Shown: positions 19,304 through 31,985, counted from the first letter of the stretch. The stretch: 64,000 nt of DNA from Atriophallophorus winterbourni (GCA_013407085.1 JACCGJ010011312.1:1-64000); one strand, 5' to 3'. Translations and numbers: made by a program. Notes: generated from the letters alone by a model not told the origin.

Positions 19304-19846
19304 TGTAAGGTTCAACGTAGTTTGAAATTCTTCCTTTCCCTTCAACATTCCTTTTATTTTGAACTTGGTTACAAAACCTGAATTTTGTGAAATGGATTTT
19401 GCTTGTGTTTTATTTTCCTACAGAATTTTGATATAAAACTTTCCTTTTTGTAATTAATTTTGTTATTGTAAATCTTTTCTGTACACGCCTTCGGTCAAAT
19501 GTTTATTTTAATTTATTGTTTTTGCCATTGTCATTCATTCTTGCGGAATTTAGTTGCCATTTTGGGCTTCAGTATTTTGCTTGATTTTGGACGCTATTTT
19601 GAGTGTAATTTTCGATTGTCACAGAAAGTTTGGACGACATTTTAGTCGTCTTTTGTTTGAATTGAATTTGATTCTGCAGTGTTCGGCTCCATTGTTGCTG
19701 TGAGGTTCCTATACAATTAAGGTTTGTATAGTTATTTTTGTTGTAATTGTTGTTAATTACAGTACCGTAGAATATCCCAATCGTTGTTTTGAATTAGTCG
19801 AAATAAGAAACGGGTGGACTACGCGTGACGCACGTCACAGACAATA
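19304..19846 (+). repeat. BEL-1 LTR, isolated copy
   Basis: 543 bp aligned end to end with the BEL-1 LTRs at 22131 and 25169, starting TGTAAGG. The 3' end reads ACAATAAAAA instead of ACAATACA. No internal region and no TSD are visible. It begins three bases after the piggyBac target site, so it is a solo LTR or a truncated element. Confidence 0.85.
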
Positions 19847-20303
19847 AAAAGGGTAATGCTCCGGGAAAAGCACCTGCCAACGTTCGTCCAGCCCATGTTT
19901 GAACTCAATTATTGAAGTTGTCATGATTAGTTCTGCGGAAGGTGTGTTCCACGCGTTCACTATACGGATGCTAAAGAAGTGCGTTCTGGATTCGAGCCTG
20001 GTGTGCTTTTTACTTAGCTTCAGACTGTGCCCTCGTGTACCAACCAAAGGAGAGAACCGAAAGGAGCCATCGAATTCAAAAAGGTCTCTATGAGATCCCC
20101 CATAAGTTGCCTCCTCCTAAGCGAGAAAAGTCCCAGAGCTAATAGACGATTCTCATAATTGGTGTATGCTAACCCCTCGATCATTCGAGTGGCCAGCTTT
20201 TGTCCCTTTTCTAGCTGCACGATATCCTTTTCGTAATACGGCTTTTAAGCCTGGATACAGTATTCTAAATGTGGCCTTACTATTGCCTTGGGTCCCAGGT
20301 TCT
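19847..20303 (-). mobile_element. LINE-B C-terminal fragment, minus strand
   Basis: Minus-strand frames contain KAIVRPHLEYCIQA, QLEKGQKLATRMIEGLAYTN, LRRRQLMGDLIETF and GTRGHSLKLSKKHTRLESRT, the standard post-polymerase region of CR1-like LINEs and close to LINE-B at 27.6-28.05 kb. One shift separates the two frames. It abuts the start of the plus-strand LINE-B head to head near 20303. Confidence 0.75.
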
Positions 20304-21074
20304 TATAGTTGGCGATTTTAACCTACCACCTATATCTTGGCTGAACCAGTGTTGTTCATCTGATAATAATATCTGAGGACTTCATCGAACGGACTCACAT
20401 ATATGCCATGAGTCAACATGTCAATAAGCCCACAAGATTCCGCCAGGGCTGCTTACCTTCGATTCTGGATCTCGTAATCTTTTCAAGCGAAGAAATGGTT
20501 CGTCAGGTAGATTATCTCACTCCACTAAGAAATAGTGATCACGCGTTGTTATGAGATTCCAACTAGTACTCAGCTATTAAAAACCTTCTCTTTGACTGGG
20601 AAGTCGTCTCAGAGGGAGGTAAACAGTTCTTGTCTCAATATGTAGGTGATTATATAGCACCAAACTGGCAGCTTATACACCACTGTCTGTCTACTCTGCA
20701 AGATAGGTTTGCGCCGTTGGTGCACGTCATGCAACGCAACAAGCCACAGTGGTGGACACCTGTGATAGGACGAGTGATTAGAATGCGGGACCGTGTCTGG
20801 AAAACTTACAAAGATTCGCAGACACAACGGTCCTGGACAAGGTATAAAATGGTCAGAAATGAGGCTATGGGAATTAAACGCAAGGCAAAACGTGATTTTG
20901 AATCACGGTTGGAACGCAATGTAGAGCAGTGTTCGAAGCGTTACTATAGTTGTACCCAATCCGAAGGTAAAAACGCGCGATTCCAGCAGGAAAACGGACC
21001 CCAAATAGTTTCAGATTCAAAAAAGGCTTCAGCCTTTCTAACGCATTTCTAGTCTGTTCAGAAGCTTGATCGCC
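20303..21074 (+). mobile_element. LINE-B part 1: endonuclease C-terminal region and linker
   Basis: Starts at the endonuclease motif VGDFNLPPISW (~20306) and runs through broken frames to a linker frame at 20630-21052 (RSWTRYKMVRNEAMGIKRKAK). The N terminus of the endonuclease is missing. A minus-strand LINE-A copy interrupts it at 21075. Confidence 0.8.
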
Positions 21075-21722
21075 AAATAATAATAATAATATATATTCTT
21101 GGATATCCAAGGCATGTAATACATGATCAGTTTAACAAAATTGGAACAGCAAAAGAAAAAAATATAACGGTGCAAATGACCGAAGTGAGCGGGATTTTAA
21201 AACATTTTTTCCGTTCAATAATGGAAACGAATATACAGAAAGTAAGAAAAAAATCTTAATGTCTAATAACAATAAGATTTCATTTGAATTTTGTCAGAAG
21301 TTACGAATTGCAAGGATGGGAAAACATGGAGAACATAAATGGAAGGTAATTATGGAAAATGAGAAGTGAATTGTAATATATTGTCATAAACAAATTGATA
21401 AATAAATTATATATGTATCAATTTATGTTTTTCTATGGAGAGATTGGTTGAGAAGATGGAAAAGTGAACATAAATCCATCAGAATAAGAAAATCTAAGAA
21501 ATTCTAGGGGATGAAATAGGGTGTGGTTAAGAGCATGGGAGTAGGGTACGCTGTGTATTCTAATACTCTTGAAGAATTGTCGACGATTCGAGCCAAAATG
21601 TGTTCACCAGCCGGGTTTTCGTTATCTGCAGGAGAGTGAATCGCAAATGGAACAAATCTTGGGCGGATAGATTTCGAACCAGTTTCAGTGATGGTTCGGT
21701 ATTCGAAGACACTGGAATATAA
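21075..21722 (-). mobile_element. LINE-A 3' UTR, 5'-truncated, minus strand
   Basis: A tail of TAA units (21076-21092) is followed by TATTCTTGGATATCCAAGGC, the LINE-A terminal stem-loop in reverse, then the distal UTR up to TATTCGAAGACACTGGAATATAATG. Inserted in LINE-B between its linker and polymerase start. Confidence 0.9.
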
Positions 21723-22130
21723 TGAAATTGATCCGCCTGATATCGTTACTCCACTTGAGGAGTTATTTTTCACTGAGGATGAGGTTACACTCGCTGTTGC
21801 AGCAACTAACCCTCATAAATCTGCTGGCCCAGACGACATTAACCCTCAAATTATAAAGAACATGGCGCCAATACTAGCAGATCCTATGGGTCGTATTTTC
21901 AACGCTTCCTTGCAACATGGATATATTCAGAGTATTTGGAAGCTGGTTAATGTGATCCCGATACATAAATGTGGCAGTCGATCCTCAGTTTGTAAGTAGA
22001 GACCTGTAAGTCTCTCTATCATCTTATGTAAAATCCTGGAGAAACTTATTAGGGATAGGATCTGTCGCCATCTAGTTGATTACTCGTTGCTGAACTCTGC
22101 TCAGCACGGCTTTCTTAAAGGGAAGTTGTG
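21723..22130 (+). mobile_element. LINE-B part 2: start of reverse transcriptase
   Basis: Frame reads LAVAATNPHKSAGPDDINP, then NVIPIHKCG and, after a stop and a shift, LVDYSLLNSAQHGFLKGKL up to 22130. It is continued after BEL-1 at 25715. Confidence 0.88.
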
Positions 22131-22666
22131 TGTAAGGTTCAAAGTAGTTTGAAATTCTTCCTTTCCTTTCAACATTCCTTTTATTTTGAACCTAGTTACA
22201 AAACCTGAATTTTGTGTAATAGATTTTGCTTGTGTTTAATTTTCCTACAGTATTTTGATATAAAACTTTTCTTTTTGTAATTGTTTCTGTTATTGTAAAT
22301 CTTTTCTGTACACGCCTCCGGTCAAATGTTTGTTTTAATTTATTGTTTCTGCCATTGTCGGTCATTGTTGCGGAATTTGATTGGGCTTCAGTATTTTGCT
22401 TGAATTTGGACGCTATTTTGAGTGTCATTTTTGATTGTCACAGAAAGTTTGGACGACATTTTGGTCGTCTTTTGTTTGAATTGAATTTGATTCTGGAGTA
22501 TTTGGCTCCATTGTTGCTGTGACGTTCCTATACAATTAAGGTTTGTATAGTTAATTTTGTTGTAATTGTTGTTAATTACAGTACCGTAGAATATCCCAAT
22601 CGTTGTTTTGAATTTATCGAAATAAGAAACGGGTGGACTACGCGTAACTCACGTCACAGACAATAC
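22131..22666 (+). repeat. BEL-1 5' LTR
   Basis: 536 bp, TGTAAGG...CAATACA. It differs from the 3' LTR mainly by an ~10-bp deletion near 22380. The 5-bp TSD is TTGTG at 22126-22130 and 25715-25719. Confidence 0.95.
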
Positions 22667-22999
22667 AGTACTTAATTTTGGAATTTGATTCTTCTCGAAC
22701 TTGGCGAGAAGTACTCAATTCGTGAATTGCATCAATTCGGTTTCTGTGCTCAAGTTGGATCGTTTCAATTGGATTCGCATCACAACTTGTCTTCTGACTG
22801 GTACAGTATTTGTCTCAACCGGAGAAAATACGCATTTTGGTTCGTTCAATTGAAGCTATATTGAGCAAAGTTGGCGAAGAACTCCCCGATCGTCGTGACA
22901 TTGGACATTTGACAGTCAATCCCTGTTCACAACTTTGGTGACGTCCCCTTTTTATTTATTTTTTGTCGTTTTGGAACATTGTTGTATATTTCATCTAGT

Positions 23000-24964
23000 A
23001 TGCCTAAGATATCTTCTAAGATAGCTTCTAAGGAAAACGATGATGATAGAGATAGGAGTGCGAGTTCTCAACAAGTGTTACAATTAAAGCGCGATTTAGA
23101 TGCTGCTAGATCAACGATAGAGCGCTTGACAAAGGAACGACGAGGAGTCGCTGAAGAAGTAAACTTGATCGCCGGTACAAGTAGCAAAACTGAAGGGTTC
23201 GACTCGGCGGTAAGCTATTTGCAACCAGCGATGAACATGAGTATGGGATTGCCTAAAGTAGAATTATCCTACTTCGACGGTAATCCGATAGACTATTGGA
23301 AGTTCCTGAAACAGTTTGAATGTTACGTTGAGTCGAGGCTTATGGATCCAGGCCAGCGACTGTTGTATTTGATGTATTATTGTCGGGGCAAGGCTCGAAA
23401 AGCAATTGATGCATGTGTCATGCTACAACCCACTGAGGGTTATACGCGGGCAAAGAAGATTTTGAAAGATTTGTTTGGACTACCACATGTAATTGCCAGG
23501 TCAACATTAGAGGAGTTGCTTGATGAAGCTAGAAGACTTTCCAACAAAGTCGATGGTTTGTCTGATTTGGCCATAAAAATGGAAAATTGCCAAATCACAT
23601 TGACGCAAATGAAGTGTGACGCTGATTTGAATTCAGTCACAACTTTGGAAGGATTAGTGAAATGCTTCCCTGTTGCGTTACAACAGCAGTGGGCTGACGC
23701 AGCGGATACAATGCTTGCTGACGGGTCAGAAGTTGATTTTGCCAGTCTGACCGAGTTCGTATCTCGGAGAGCAAGAATTGCCAGGAGCAGATTTGGCATG
23801 CTAATAGATAGGACATCTGTCTCTTCGAAGCCATCAGAGAAACCAAGAATGCAAGATGAAAGGAGGGTGTTTATGACTACGAGGGAACCGAGGCCAATGC
23901 TGGTTGAATGTTTTCAATGTAGAGGACCTCATAAGATAGAAGATTGTCCTGTTTATCAGGAGGCTGACGTAAAAGCCAGATGGAATATGGCTAAGCAGCA
24001 TGGAATATGTTACGTTTGCTTATGCCGGTCTCACAGGGCATTCGATTGCAAGATTACGAATACTTGTTCCGTTGAAGGTTGTAATAGACGACACCATTCT
24101 TCGCTGCATTATGATCGTCCTAATGAGCAACTGAAAAGTATAAACTGCAGTGTTACTGCTCTCAATACAGCAGTAAGCTTAGGCTACCTGACAGTGAACA
24201 TTGACACGCCAGTTGGACTTGTTCCAGCCGTGGCTTTACTTGATAATGGCTCTGATACAACTTTGATCTCGCAGAGTTTTGTTGAGAAATTTTGTATGCC
24301 TAGTGCGCCAGTTGATGTGTCGATAGCAACACTTGGTCTTCATCGAAAGTTGAAAAGTTCGTTGTTAAGTTTCGATGTGCATTCGGTAGACAGTGATGAA
24401 ATAATTCATGTTGCCGAAGCTTACACGGTTTCAAAGTTACCTGAAGCAGTGCTGAAATCTCCAAATATGATCAGCACGAAGTATGCACATTTGAAAGATC
24501 TGAAGTTTTCAGAAAATGTGGGGAGAGAAATAACTTTGCTTATTGGCTGTAACGTACCGGAAGCGCATTGGGTGCTTGAACAACGCGTAGGTGGTCGAAA
24601 GCAGCCATTTGCTACCAAGACGTTACTTGGATGGGTGCTACAGGGACCAACCGATTGTTCGACAGTTGTTAATCATGTAAGTGTTCTCACCGCACAGACA
24701 CAAGAACGACAACGATGGATCAACACACGTCACAATTTGATTCCCGGTGATGTAGTATCGGTTGTGTCTGAAGAATTGTCGAAAATGTCGCGGCCGCTTG
24801 GTATTATTGAGACAGCGGAAGTAAATGATGATGGTTTGGTACGAACGGTCAGCATACGAACAAGGGATGACGTGATCCGGCGTGATATTCGGAAAGTATG
24901 TTTGTTAGAAGGGTCCCAAGAGGTGGGTGACTTGGGTAAGGATCAGGACAACTCTTCTTTATAA
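23000..24964 (+). CDS. BEL-1 Gag-protease fused to integrase C-terminal domain
   Basis: An uninterrupted 654-codon frame from the ATG at 23000. Order: N-terminal coiled coil; BEL/Pao Gag region (PKVELSYFDGNPIDYWKFLK, ~residues 90-110); zinc knuckles CFQCRGPHKIEDC (~303) and CYVCLCRSHRAFDC with a further Cys/His cluster (~335-370); aspartic protease LLDNGSDTTLIS (~413); GWVLQGP (~543), normally the protease/polymerase border. Then, with no reverse transcriptase, RNase H or integrase core, it passes directly to QRWINTRHNLIPGDVV and the rest of the integrase C-terminal (DUF5641-like) domain to residue ~650. BEL pol proteins are normally well over 1500 residues. The deletion is in frame and the ORF is intact, which suggests a non-autonomous element still making Gag. 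Domain names rest on family knowledge. Confidence 0.88.
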   Translation: MPKISSKIASKENDDDRDRSASSQQVLQLKRDLDAARSTIERLTKERRGVAEEVNLIAGTSSKTEGFDSAVSYLQPAMNMSMGLPKVELSYFDGNPIDYWKFLKQFECYVESRLMDPGQRLLYLMYYCRGKARKAIDACVMLQPTEGYTRAKKILKDLFGLPHVIARSTLEELLDEARRLSNKVDGLSDLAIKMENCQITLTQMKCDADLNSVTTLEGLVKCFPVALQQQWADAADTMLADGSEVDFASLTEFVSRRARIARSRFGMLIDRTSVSSKPSEKPRMQDERRVFMTTREPRPMLVECFQCRGPHKIEDCPVYQEADVKARWNMAKQHGICYVCLCRSHRAFDCKITNTCSVEGCNRRHHSSLHYDRPNEQLKSINCSVTALNTAVSLGYLTVNIDTPVGLVPAVALLDNGSDTTLISQSFVEKFCMPSAPVDVSIATLGLHRKLKSSLLSFDVHSVDSDEIIHVAEAYTVSKLPEAVLKSPNMISTKYAHLKDLKFSENVGREITLLIGCNVPEAHWVLEQRVGGRKQPFATKTLLGWVLQGPTDCSTVVNHVSVLTAQTQERQRWINTRHNLIPGDVVSVVSEELSKMSRPLGIIETAEVNDDGLVRTVSIRTRDDVIRRDIRKVCLLEGSQEVGDLGKDQDNSSL

Positions 24965-25168
24965 GGCAAGAAGCATCACCGGAGGATGTGGTGAGTCTGC
25001 GGCTTGCAACCGCATTCTCTATAAAAAGCTACTAATATCCAATGATGGTGATGTAATGTGGCGGAAGTGACTCGCCACTAAATAAAGTCATTTGCTGCTC
25101 TGAATTCATTAGGGTATTCGTTGAACAATCGTTGTACAGTTGAGCCCTAGAAAGAATTTGGTCGGAGG

Positions 25169-25714
25169 TGTAAGGTTCAAAGTAGTTTGAAAATTCTTCC
25201 TTTCCCTTCAACATTCGTTTTATTTTGAACTTAGTTACAAAACCTGAATTTTGTGTAATAGATTTTGCTTGTGTTTAATTTTCCTACAGTATTTTGATAT
25301 AAAACTTTTCTTTTTGTAATTATTTCTGTTATTGTAAATCTTTTCTGTACACGCCTTCGGTCAAATGTTTGTTTTAATTTATTGTTTCTGCCATTGTCGG
25401 TCATTGTTGCGGAATTTGGTTGCCATTTTGGGCTTCAGTATTTTGCTTGAATTTGGACGCTATTTTGAGTGTCATTTTTGATTGTCACAGAAAGTTTGGA
25501 CGACATTTTGGTCGTCTTTTGTTTGAATTGAATTTGATTCTGGAGTATTTGGCTCCATTGTTGCTGTGACGTTCCTATACAATTAAGGTTTGTATAGTTA
25601 ATTTTGTTGTAATTGTTGTTAATTACAGTACCGTAGAATATCCCAATCGTTGTTTTGAATTTATCGAAATAAGAAACGTGTGGACTACGCGTAACTCACG
25701 TCACAGACAATACA
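25169..25714 (+). repeat. BEL-1 3' LTR
   Basis: 546 bp, TGTAAGG...CAATACA, followed by the TSD TTGTG. The LINE-B frame resumes directly after it, so BEL-1 inserted into LINE-B without loss of sequence. Confidence 0.95.
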
Positions 25715-25907
25715 TTGTGTCTAACAAAACTTTTATGTTTTCTTAACAAGGTCACCATGAGGCTAAATAATGGCCAACAAGTTGAAGTTTTTTATTTGGA
25801 CTTTTGCAAGGCCTTTGATTCGGTAAACCACAGATTGCTTGCAAACAAACTTGGTTATATAGGTATCGATGATCTTCTGAAGAAATGGATAATAGGCTTC
25901 TTAAGCA
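25715..25907 (+). mobile_element. LINE-B part 3: reverse transcriptase core
   Basis: Continues part 2 in frame: TKLLCFLNKVTMRL, VEVFYLDFCKAFDSVNHRLL, LKKWIIGFLS. Interrupted at 25908 by a second minus-strand LINE-A. Confidence 0.9.
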
Positions 25908-27178
<1,271 letters not shown>

Positions 27179-28058
27179 TTTTTCGTGTCAGGATAGGCAA
27201 AATGTATTCGTGGAAAGTAAAATTTGTTAGTAGAGTCGCACAGGGTTTCGTACTCGGACCGCTACATTTCCTCAATTTCATCGATGATTTGGCAGCGTCG
27301 CTTAAGTGTCCCTGGTATATTTTTGCAGATGATGTCAAGATTATCGGATCACTGGATGAACAGGATCTTCTTGAGGACATAGAAAAGGTTATCAAGTGGT
27401 CTGCTACATGGGATCTACCAGTTAAATTCACTAAATGATATCTCTTGTCTAAAGTCATTAAGAAGCTAGAGGCTGCTTGACGAGATGGTATACATAAGAT
27501 AAGTGGGGTGTTGAAAGTTCGTGACTTGAGTATAGAGGTTTCAGCGGACTTTGAATGGGCTGATCAATCGCAGCTGCTGCACAACGCGCTAGGAGATAGC
27601 TCTTTAGCCTTTGATCAGTTTTATCCTGCAGGTCCCCATAGGTTTTCATACCATTATACAAAGCGGTCCTGAGATCACATCTCGAGTATTGCGTTCAATT
27701 ATGGTCAGCTTACTCGTTTGATTGTAGGGCAATCTAGTAGGTCGTATGAGGAACAATTGCTGAGTCTAGAGCTCTTATCACTAAAAAAGGAGGCTACGTA
27801 GGGACCTGATTGAAACCTTCAAAATCATGTCCGGTTCCAGTACTATTTATCACAGTGAATTGTACGCTCTGGCGCCAAGTGTGGGTACTCGAGGACACCC
27901 ATTAAAACTGGCCAAGCGACATGTCGGGTCCAATGTTCGTAAGTTCTTCTTTAGTGAAAGGGCAGTAAATCACTGGAATCGACTTCCTAAAGAAGTTGTT
28001 TCTTCTACTTCTGTAGGGGGTTTTAAGAATAAAATTGACTCTGTGTGGCCTTAATTAT
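27179..28058 (+). mobile_element. LINE-B part 4: reverse transcriptase end and C terminus
   Basis: Resumes with SWKVKFVSRVAQGFVLGPLHF and the catalytic YIFADDVKI (~27318-27345), then, with stops and shifts, IPLYKAVLRSHLEYCVQLW (~27640) and GTRGHPLKLAKRHVGSNVRK, ending FKNKIDSVWP at 28051. The VAQG in place of VPQG is a decayed motif. Confidence 0.9.
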
Positions 28059-28144
28059 TTCCTGATTTTATTCAGTAGAAGAATAGTTGGTATGATCCTC
28101 ATGTTGTCTTTGGAACGCACTAATGTTTATTTTCACGTATTAGT

Positions 28145-28420
28145 GATGGTAGTTTTTTCTGTTGCATTACAGATTACTCTCATACCAAAAGATATTTGTG
28201 AAGATATTGTTTGAATTGGTGGACGCTTTTCTGTGCCATACCACCGAAAGAAAGCTGGACGCTCTATTGGCTCGTTGGCCACATACAGTCCTGTGCAAAC
28301 TGAACTGAAGCTTCGCCGTGATCACAGGCAGCACCTTATCCATGTTTAGTTCAGTGCAGTTGGCACAGGACTCTAAATGTCTGATAAGCCAATCGAGCGT
28401 CTAGAATTTCTGTCAATGGA
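28145..28420. repeat. Fold-back repeat
   Basis: Two imperfect inverted arms: TGGACGCTCTATTGGCTCG...CAGTCCTGTGCAAACTGAACTGAA (28253-28308) and TTCAGTGCAGTTGGCACAGGACT...CCAATCGAGCGTCTAG (28350-28405). The left half is also present, degraded, at 31990-32155. No coding capacity; possibly a MITE or SINE dimer. Confidence 0.55.
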
Positions 28421-28724
28421 AAGCTTTAAAGGCCAAAGTTGGTTCATTCCTTACTGGTATCCTCGTCGTATGCGATGGTACGTCCGGTGTTTTGCGGGCC
28501 GTCCTTCGGTCCCGGAATTTGTAGCTGCGACTGAGAAAAACGGGAAGGGTGTCTCTTCACCAAGCCAGTGAGAGGTTAGCTATCGAAAATTAGTGCGTAC
28601 ATTCAAATGTACATGACGGTTAAAACGAGACATAATGTTACAGGATTTTTTTTGAATCGTGGTGAAGACCATATAAATTCGAAATGACCAACAATTGGAC
28701 TATTCTGTCGACAGATGACCTGTT
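28421..28724. other. Unassigned sequence
   Basis: No repeat or gene recognised apart from a short open plus-strand frame that continues out of the fold-back repeat. Confidence 0.3.
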
Positions 28725-28980
28725 TATTCAAGAAGAAGGTCTAAGAACCACACATGACACAAGATATCTAAACCCCTCTTGAATGCACCTATTAAGGTGC
28801 AAGCGATTAGTTCTTCAGGCAGCTTGTTTCAATAACAATCAATAATGTTCAAACATTAATAATCAATAATGCTGTTATTTAAATTTCTGTTGGTAGATGT
28901 TCCATCAATTAATACCTACCGTGTGATTCGAGTGAGCGTGGTTTATTCTCACCTCTATTGTTAGTTCGGTTATTTTATTA
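28725..28980 (-). mobile_element. LINE C-terminal remnant
   Basis: The minus strand around 28830-28730 reads NKLPEELIACTLIGAFKRGL and ends in a stop, equivalent to the WNRLPKEVV...GGFKNKID end of LINE-B. The upstream part to 28980 is too decayed to read. Confidence 0.45.
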
Positions 28981-28985
28981 AATTC

Positions 28986-28988
<3 letters not shown>

Positions 28989-29029
<41 letters not shown>

Positions 29030-29898
29030 GAATAATAATATATATTCTTGGATATCCAAGGCATGTAATACATGATCAGTTTATCAAAATTGGAACAGCA
29101 AAAGAAAAAATATAACGGTGCAAATGACCGAAGTGAGCGGGATTTTTAAACATTTTTTTCCGTTCAATAATGGAAACGAATATACAGAAAGTAAGAAAAA
29201 AATCTTCATGTCTAATAACAATAAGATTTCATTTAAATTTTGTCAGAAGTTACGAATTGCAAGGATGGGGAAACATGGAGAACATAAATGGAAGGTAATT
29301 ATGGAAAATGTGAAGTGAATTGTAATAAATTGTCATAAAAAAATTGATAAATAAATTATATATGTATCAATTTATGTTTTTTTACGGAGAGATTGGTTGA
29401 GAGGATGGAAAAGTGAACATAAATCCATCAGAATAAGAAAATCTAAGAAATTCTAGGGGATGAAAGAGGGTGTGGTTAAAAGCATGGGAGTAGGGTACGC
29501 TGTGTACTCCAATACTCTTGAAGAATTGTCGACGATTCGAGCCAAAATGTGTTCACCAGCCGGGTTTTCGTTATCTGCAGGAGAGTGAATCGCAAATGGA
29601 ACAAATCTCGGGCGGATGGATTTCGAGCCAGTTTCACTGATGGTTCGGTATTCGAAGACACTGGAATATAATGAAAGATATTCTCCTCACCATCATGGTG
29701 AGAGGTCATCAAAGTAAAATAGTTCATCATTTGAAAAATAAGAATGCACATTAAAAACATAATGTTTTTTCAGGTTTTTTACTTTTATTTTATATTTTTT
29801 GGGTAGATTTTATTGTTTTGCAAGTTTGGATAAAAATGTGACATTTATAAGATATATACATAATGGTGTATAGAAAATGTCATGGAAGGCAATGTGAC
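28989..29898 (-). mobile_element. LINE-A 3' UTR copy with 8-bp TSD
   Basis: TSD AATTCAAT at 28981-28988 and 29899-29906. TAA tail, reversed stem-loop TTCTTGGATATCCAAGGC (about 29046), the palindrome CTCACCATCATGGTGAG at 29686-29702, truncated after GGCAATGTGAC. Very similar to 21075-21722 over their shared part. Confidence 0.92.
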
Positions 29899-29906
29899 AA
29901 TTCAAT

Positions 29907-30240
29907 TAATTACAATCCACTAGATCCTCAAATTAGTTTTCAGATATTGCTAAAATATCATCTTCCGGAAGCGCATTACACTGGTTACCAATTCTTGTTG
30001 AGAGCGTGAATCCTTGTGTTAGGCGTATTGTGCTTCGCTTTTGAAGCTTTAGAGCATGGCCACGGGTTCTTGAGTCCGCCACGAGAGTGAAAATCTCGCG
30101 CAGCTCGTCACCATAAGCTCCCAGTAATATGCGACAAGTTAGCAGCAGGTGGTATCGCACACGCCGAATACTGAGCGATATGAGGTTGAGGCGTTGAACT
30201 CTCCATTTAAGGAATTGATTTCAATCCTTGTACTCATCTT
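29907..30240 (-). mobile_element. LINE-E (CR1-like) C-terminal fragment
   Basis: The minus-strand frame 30160-29933 contains LLTCRILLGAYGDELREIF, SRTRGHALKLQKRSTIR and LSTRIGNQCNALPED. The same family is at 33.26-32.97 kb. It ends against a run of TTCAATAGT units at 30245-30265. Confidence 0.75.
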
Positions 30241-30599
30241 CTTCAATAGTTCAATAGTTCAATAGTTTATTGCGGTATAAGAAGCTAAGAGCTTGTACAA
30301 ACAGCATGATATATTGAGCGGTTGGTCGAAAAAGCAAAGAGAGAAATATTTGACTCCCCAATGTCTCGTAGCGGGCCTCATTCGCGTTTAGCCAGCATCA
30401 TCAATGGATTTCTGTGTCATTTGGACAGGTACGGATTCAACCCGGGACACAGCTACCCACCACATCCTCCGGAACAGGTTCAGTTGAAATTGCGTGTCTA
30501 CGGACTCCCGGTACTGGGATTTGGAAGAGCAATGAAACTAAATGTCTTGTAACTGCATCAACTCATCGAAAGACCAAACCTATTAAACTTGATAAAATG
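30241..30599. other. Unassigned repeat-like sequence beginning with TTCAATAG units
   Basis: CAATAGTTCAATAGTTTATTG at 30245-30268 resembles, in reverse, the AATAAACCATTGAACCATT tail of LINE-F at 34885-34912, so this is probably the 3' end of a minus-strand LINE-F-like element whose body I cannot recognise. Confidence 0.35.
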
Positions 30600-31985
30600 A
30601 AACTTTTTGAAAAAAGATAGCCCGTCTTTCTGCTTTTGTAAACCACACACCAGACGTTTATTCATTTTCACGTCTCAAGGAACTTCTTAGCTCTTTTACA
30701 ACAATCAAATTGCAATTCATCGATAATAAAGAAAGAATCCCCTGAACAGTGTTTCCAAGACCAAGTCTTTAAATAATCTAACGAGATCTCGACATAATCT
30801 AAGTAAACATGAAATTTCTACAATTGTGTTCCCCCATGATGATATGGAATCATGCACATCAGATTTTCCAGAAATAAGTATGCTATTATTACATTATTTT
30901 AGCCAATCCTTCAATAACACAATATACCCTATACCCCCAGGTCAAAATACCAGCGTATACCCCGTACTCCCAAATCAAAATAATAATCCAATGTTTATTG
31001 ATCTCATCTCCTTTAGTTTACAAGAAGTTCGCGCAATGTGTCGGCGAAGCATAGCTACATACAAGCCTGATATTGTAGGCTTTGTTCCAGCAATCTTGAA
31101 ACTAAATACGGATGATATATCTTTAATTTTTTCAAACCTGTTTAAACTTTCTGTTAAATCTGGTATATTTCCCCTCGAATGGGAACATTCTGTCATTGCC
31201 CCTCGGCTTGAAACAGGGAATTCGCACATTGTCAGTAATTATCGCCCAATTCATCACACACCTTTTCTCTCTAGGCTATTCAAAAAGTTGATCAAGAACG
31301 CATTACTAGCTTACTTGGTCCTAAACGCTTTCTCTCCATTCCAACATGGCTTTTTAAATCAGAAGTCCTGCATTACCTGTCAGTCGGAATATTTGGACTA
31401 TATAACCACCTCCATAGATCATGGATTAGCTGTACTGACAGATTTCTTAGACATTACCAAAGCATTTGATAAGGTTCCTCATCCTCTTCTTCTTCGAAAA
31501 TTATCATCACTTGGTATTTCCGGATTCCTATCTAATTGATTCTGTTCATATCTTTCTGCTTGCACCTTCTCCGTTTCCGTTAATGGCATATCCTCTGAAA
31601 CACAACCTATACCAAATGGAGTCATTCAGGGTAGCGTACTAGGTCCCCTCCTTTTTCTTAATGATGTGCAAGATTTCGTAAAAAACTCAAAGCTTTTTAT
31701 CTTTGCGGATGATATTAAACTTGTTTTAGCTTTCCCAGCTATAGAGATATCACAGGCTATATACTCCCTCAACGATGATCTTCCAGCCCTTTTAAGTTTG
31801 GGCTCACAATGGGGGTTAGAATTCTCAGCTTTGAAAACGCAATTCATGAGTATACGCTGCTCAATACCCCCTGCTAGTATCATTCTCAACAATACACCAC
31901 TAGCACCTTCTAACGAAATCAAAGACTTAAGATTTAGGTATTCTTCATCTCCTAATTTTAACGAACAAGTAAGATTCCTCACCTA
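30600..31985 (+). pseudogene. LINE-A reverse transcriptase region
   Basis: Plus-strand frame 30826-31539 and its continuation to about 31980 contain LKLSVKSGIFPLEWEHSVIA, SNYRPIHHTPFLSRLF, PFQHGFLNQKSC, FLDITKAFDKVPHPLLLRKL, then after a stop GVIQGSVLGPLLFL and the catalytic FADDIKLV, ending in EIKDLRFRYSS. Same family as the 39.3-43.5 kb copy. A TGA at about 31537 and a small deletion after GPLLF disable it. The 3' part is lost at about 31985. Confidence 0.9.

Noticed and set aside
19304..19846. Solo BEL LTR with TSD
   Set aside because: The bases next to it (GAGAG left, AAAAG right) do not match, so clean LTR-LTR excision after a normal insertion is not demonstrated.
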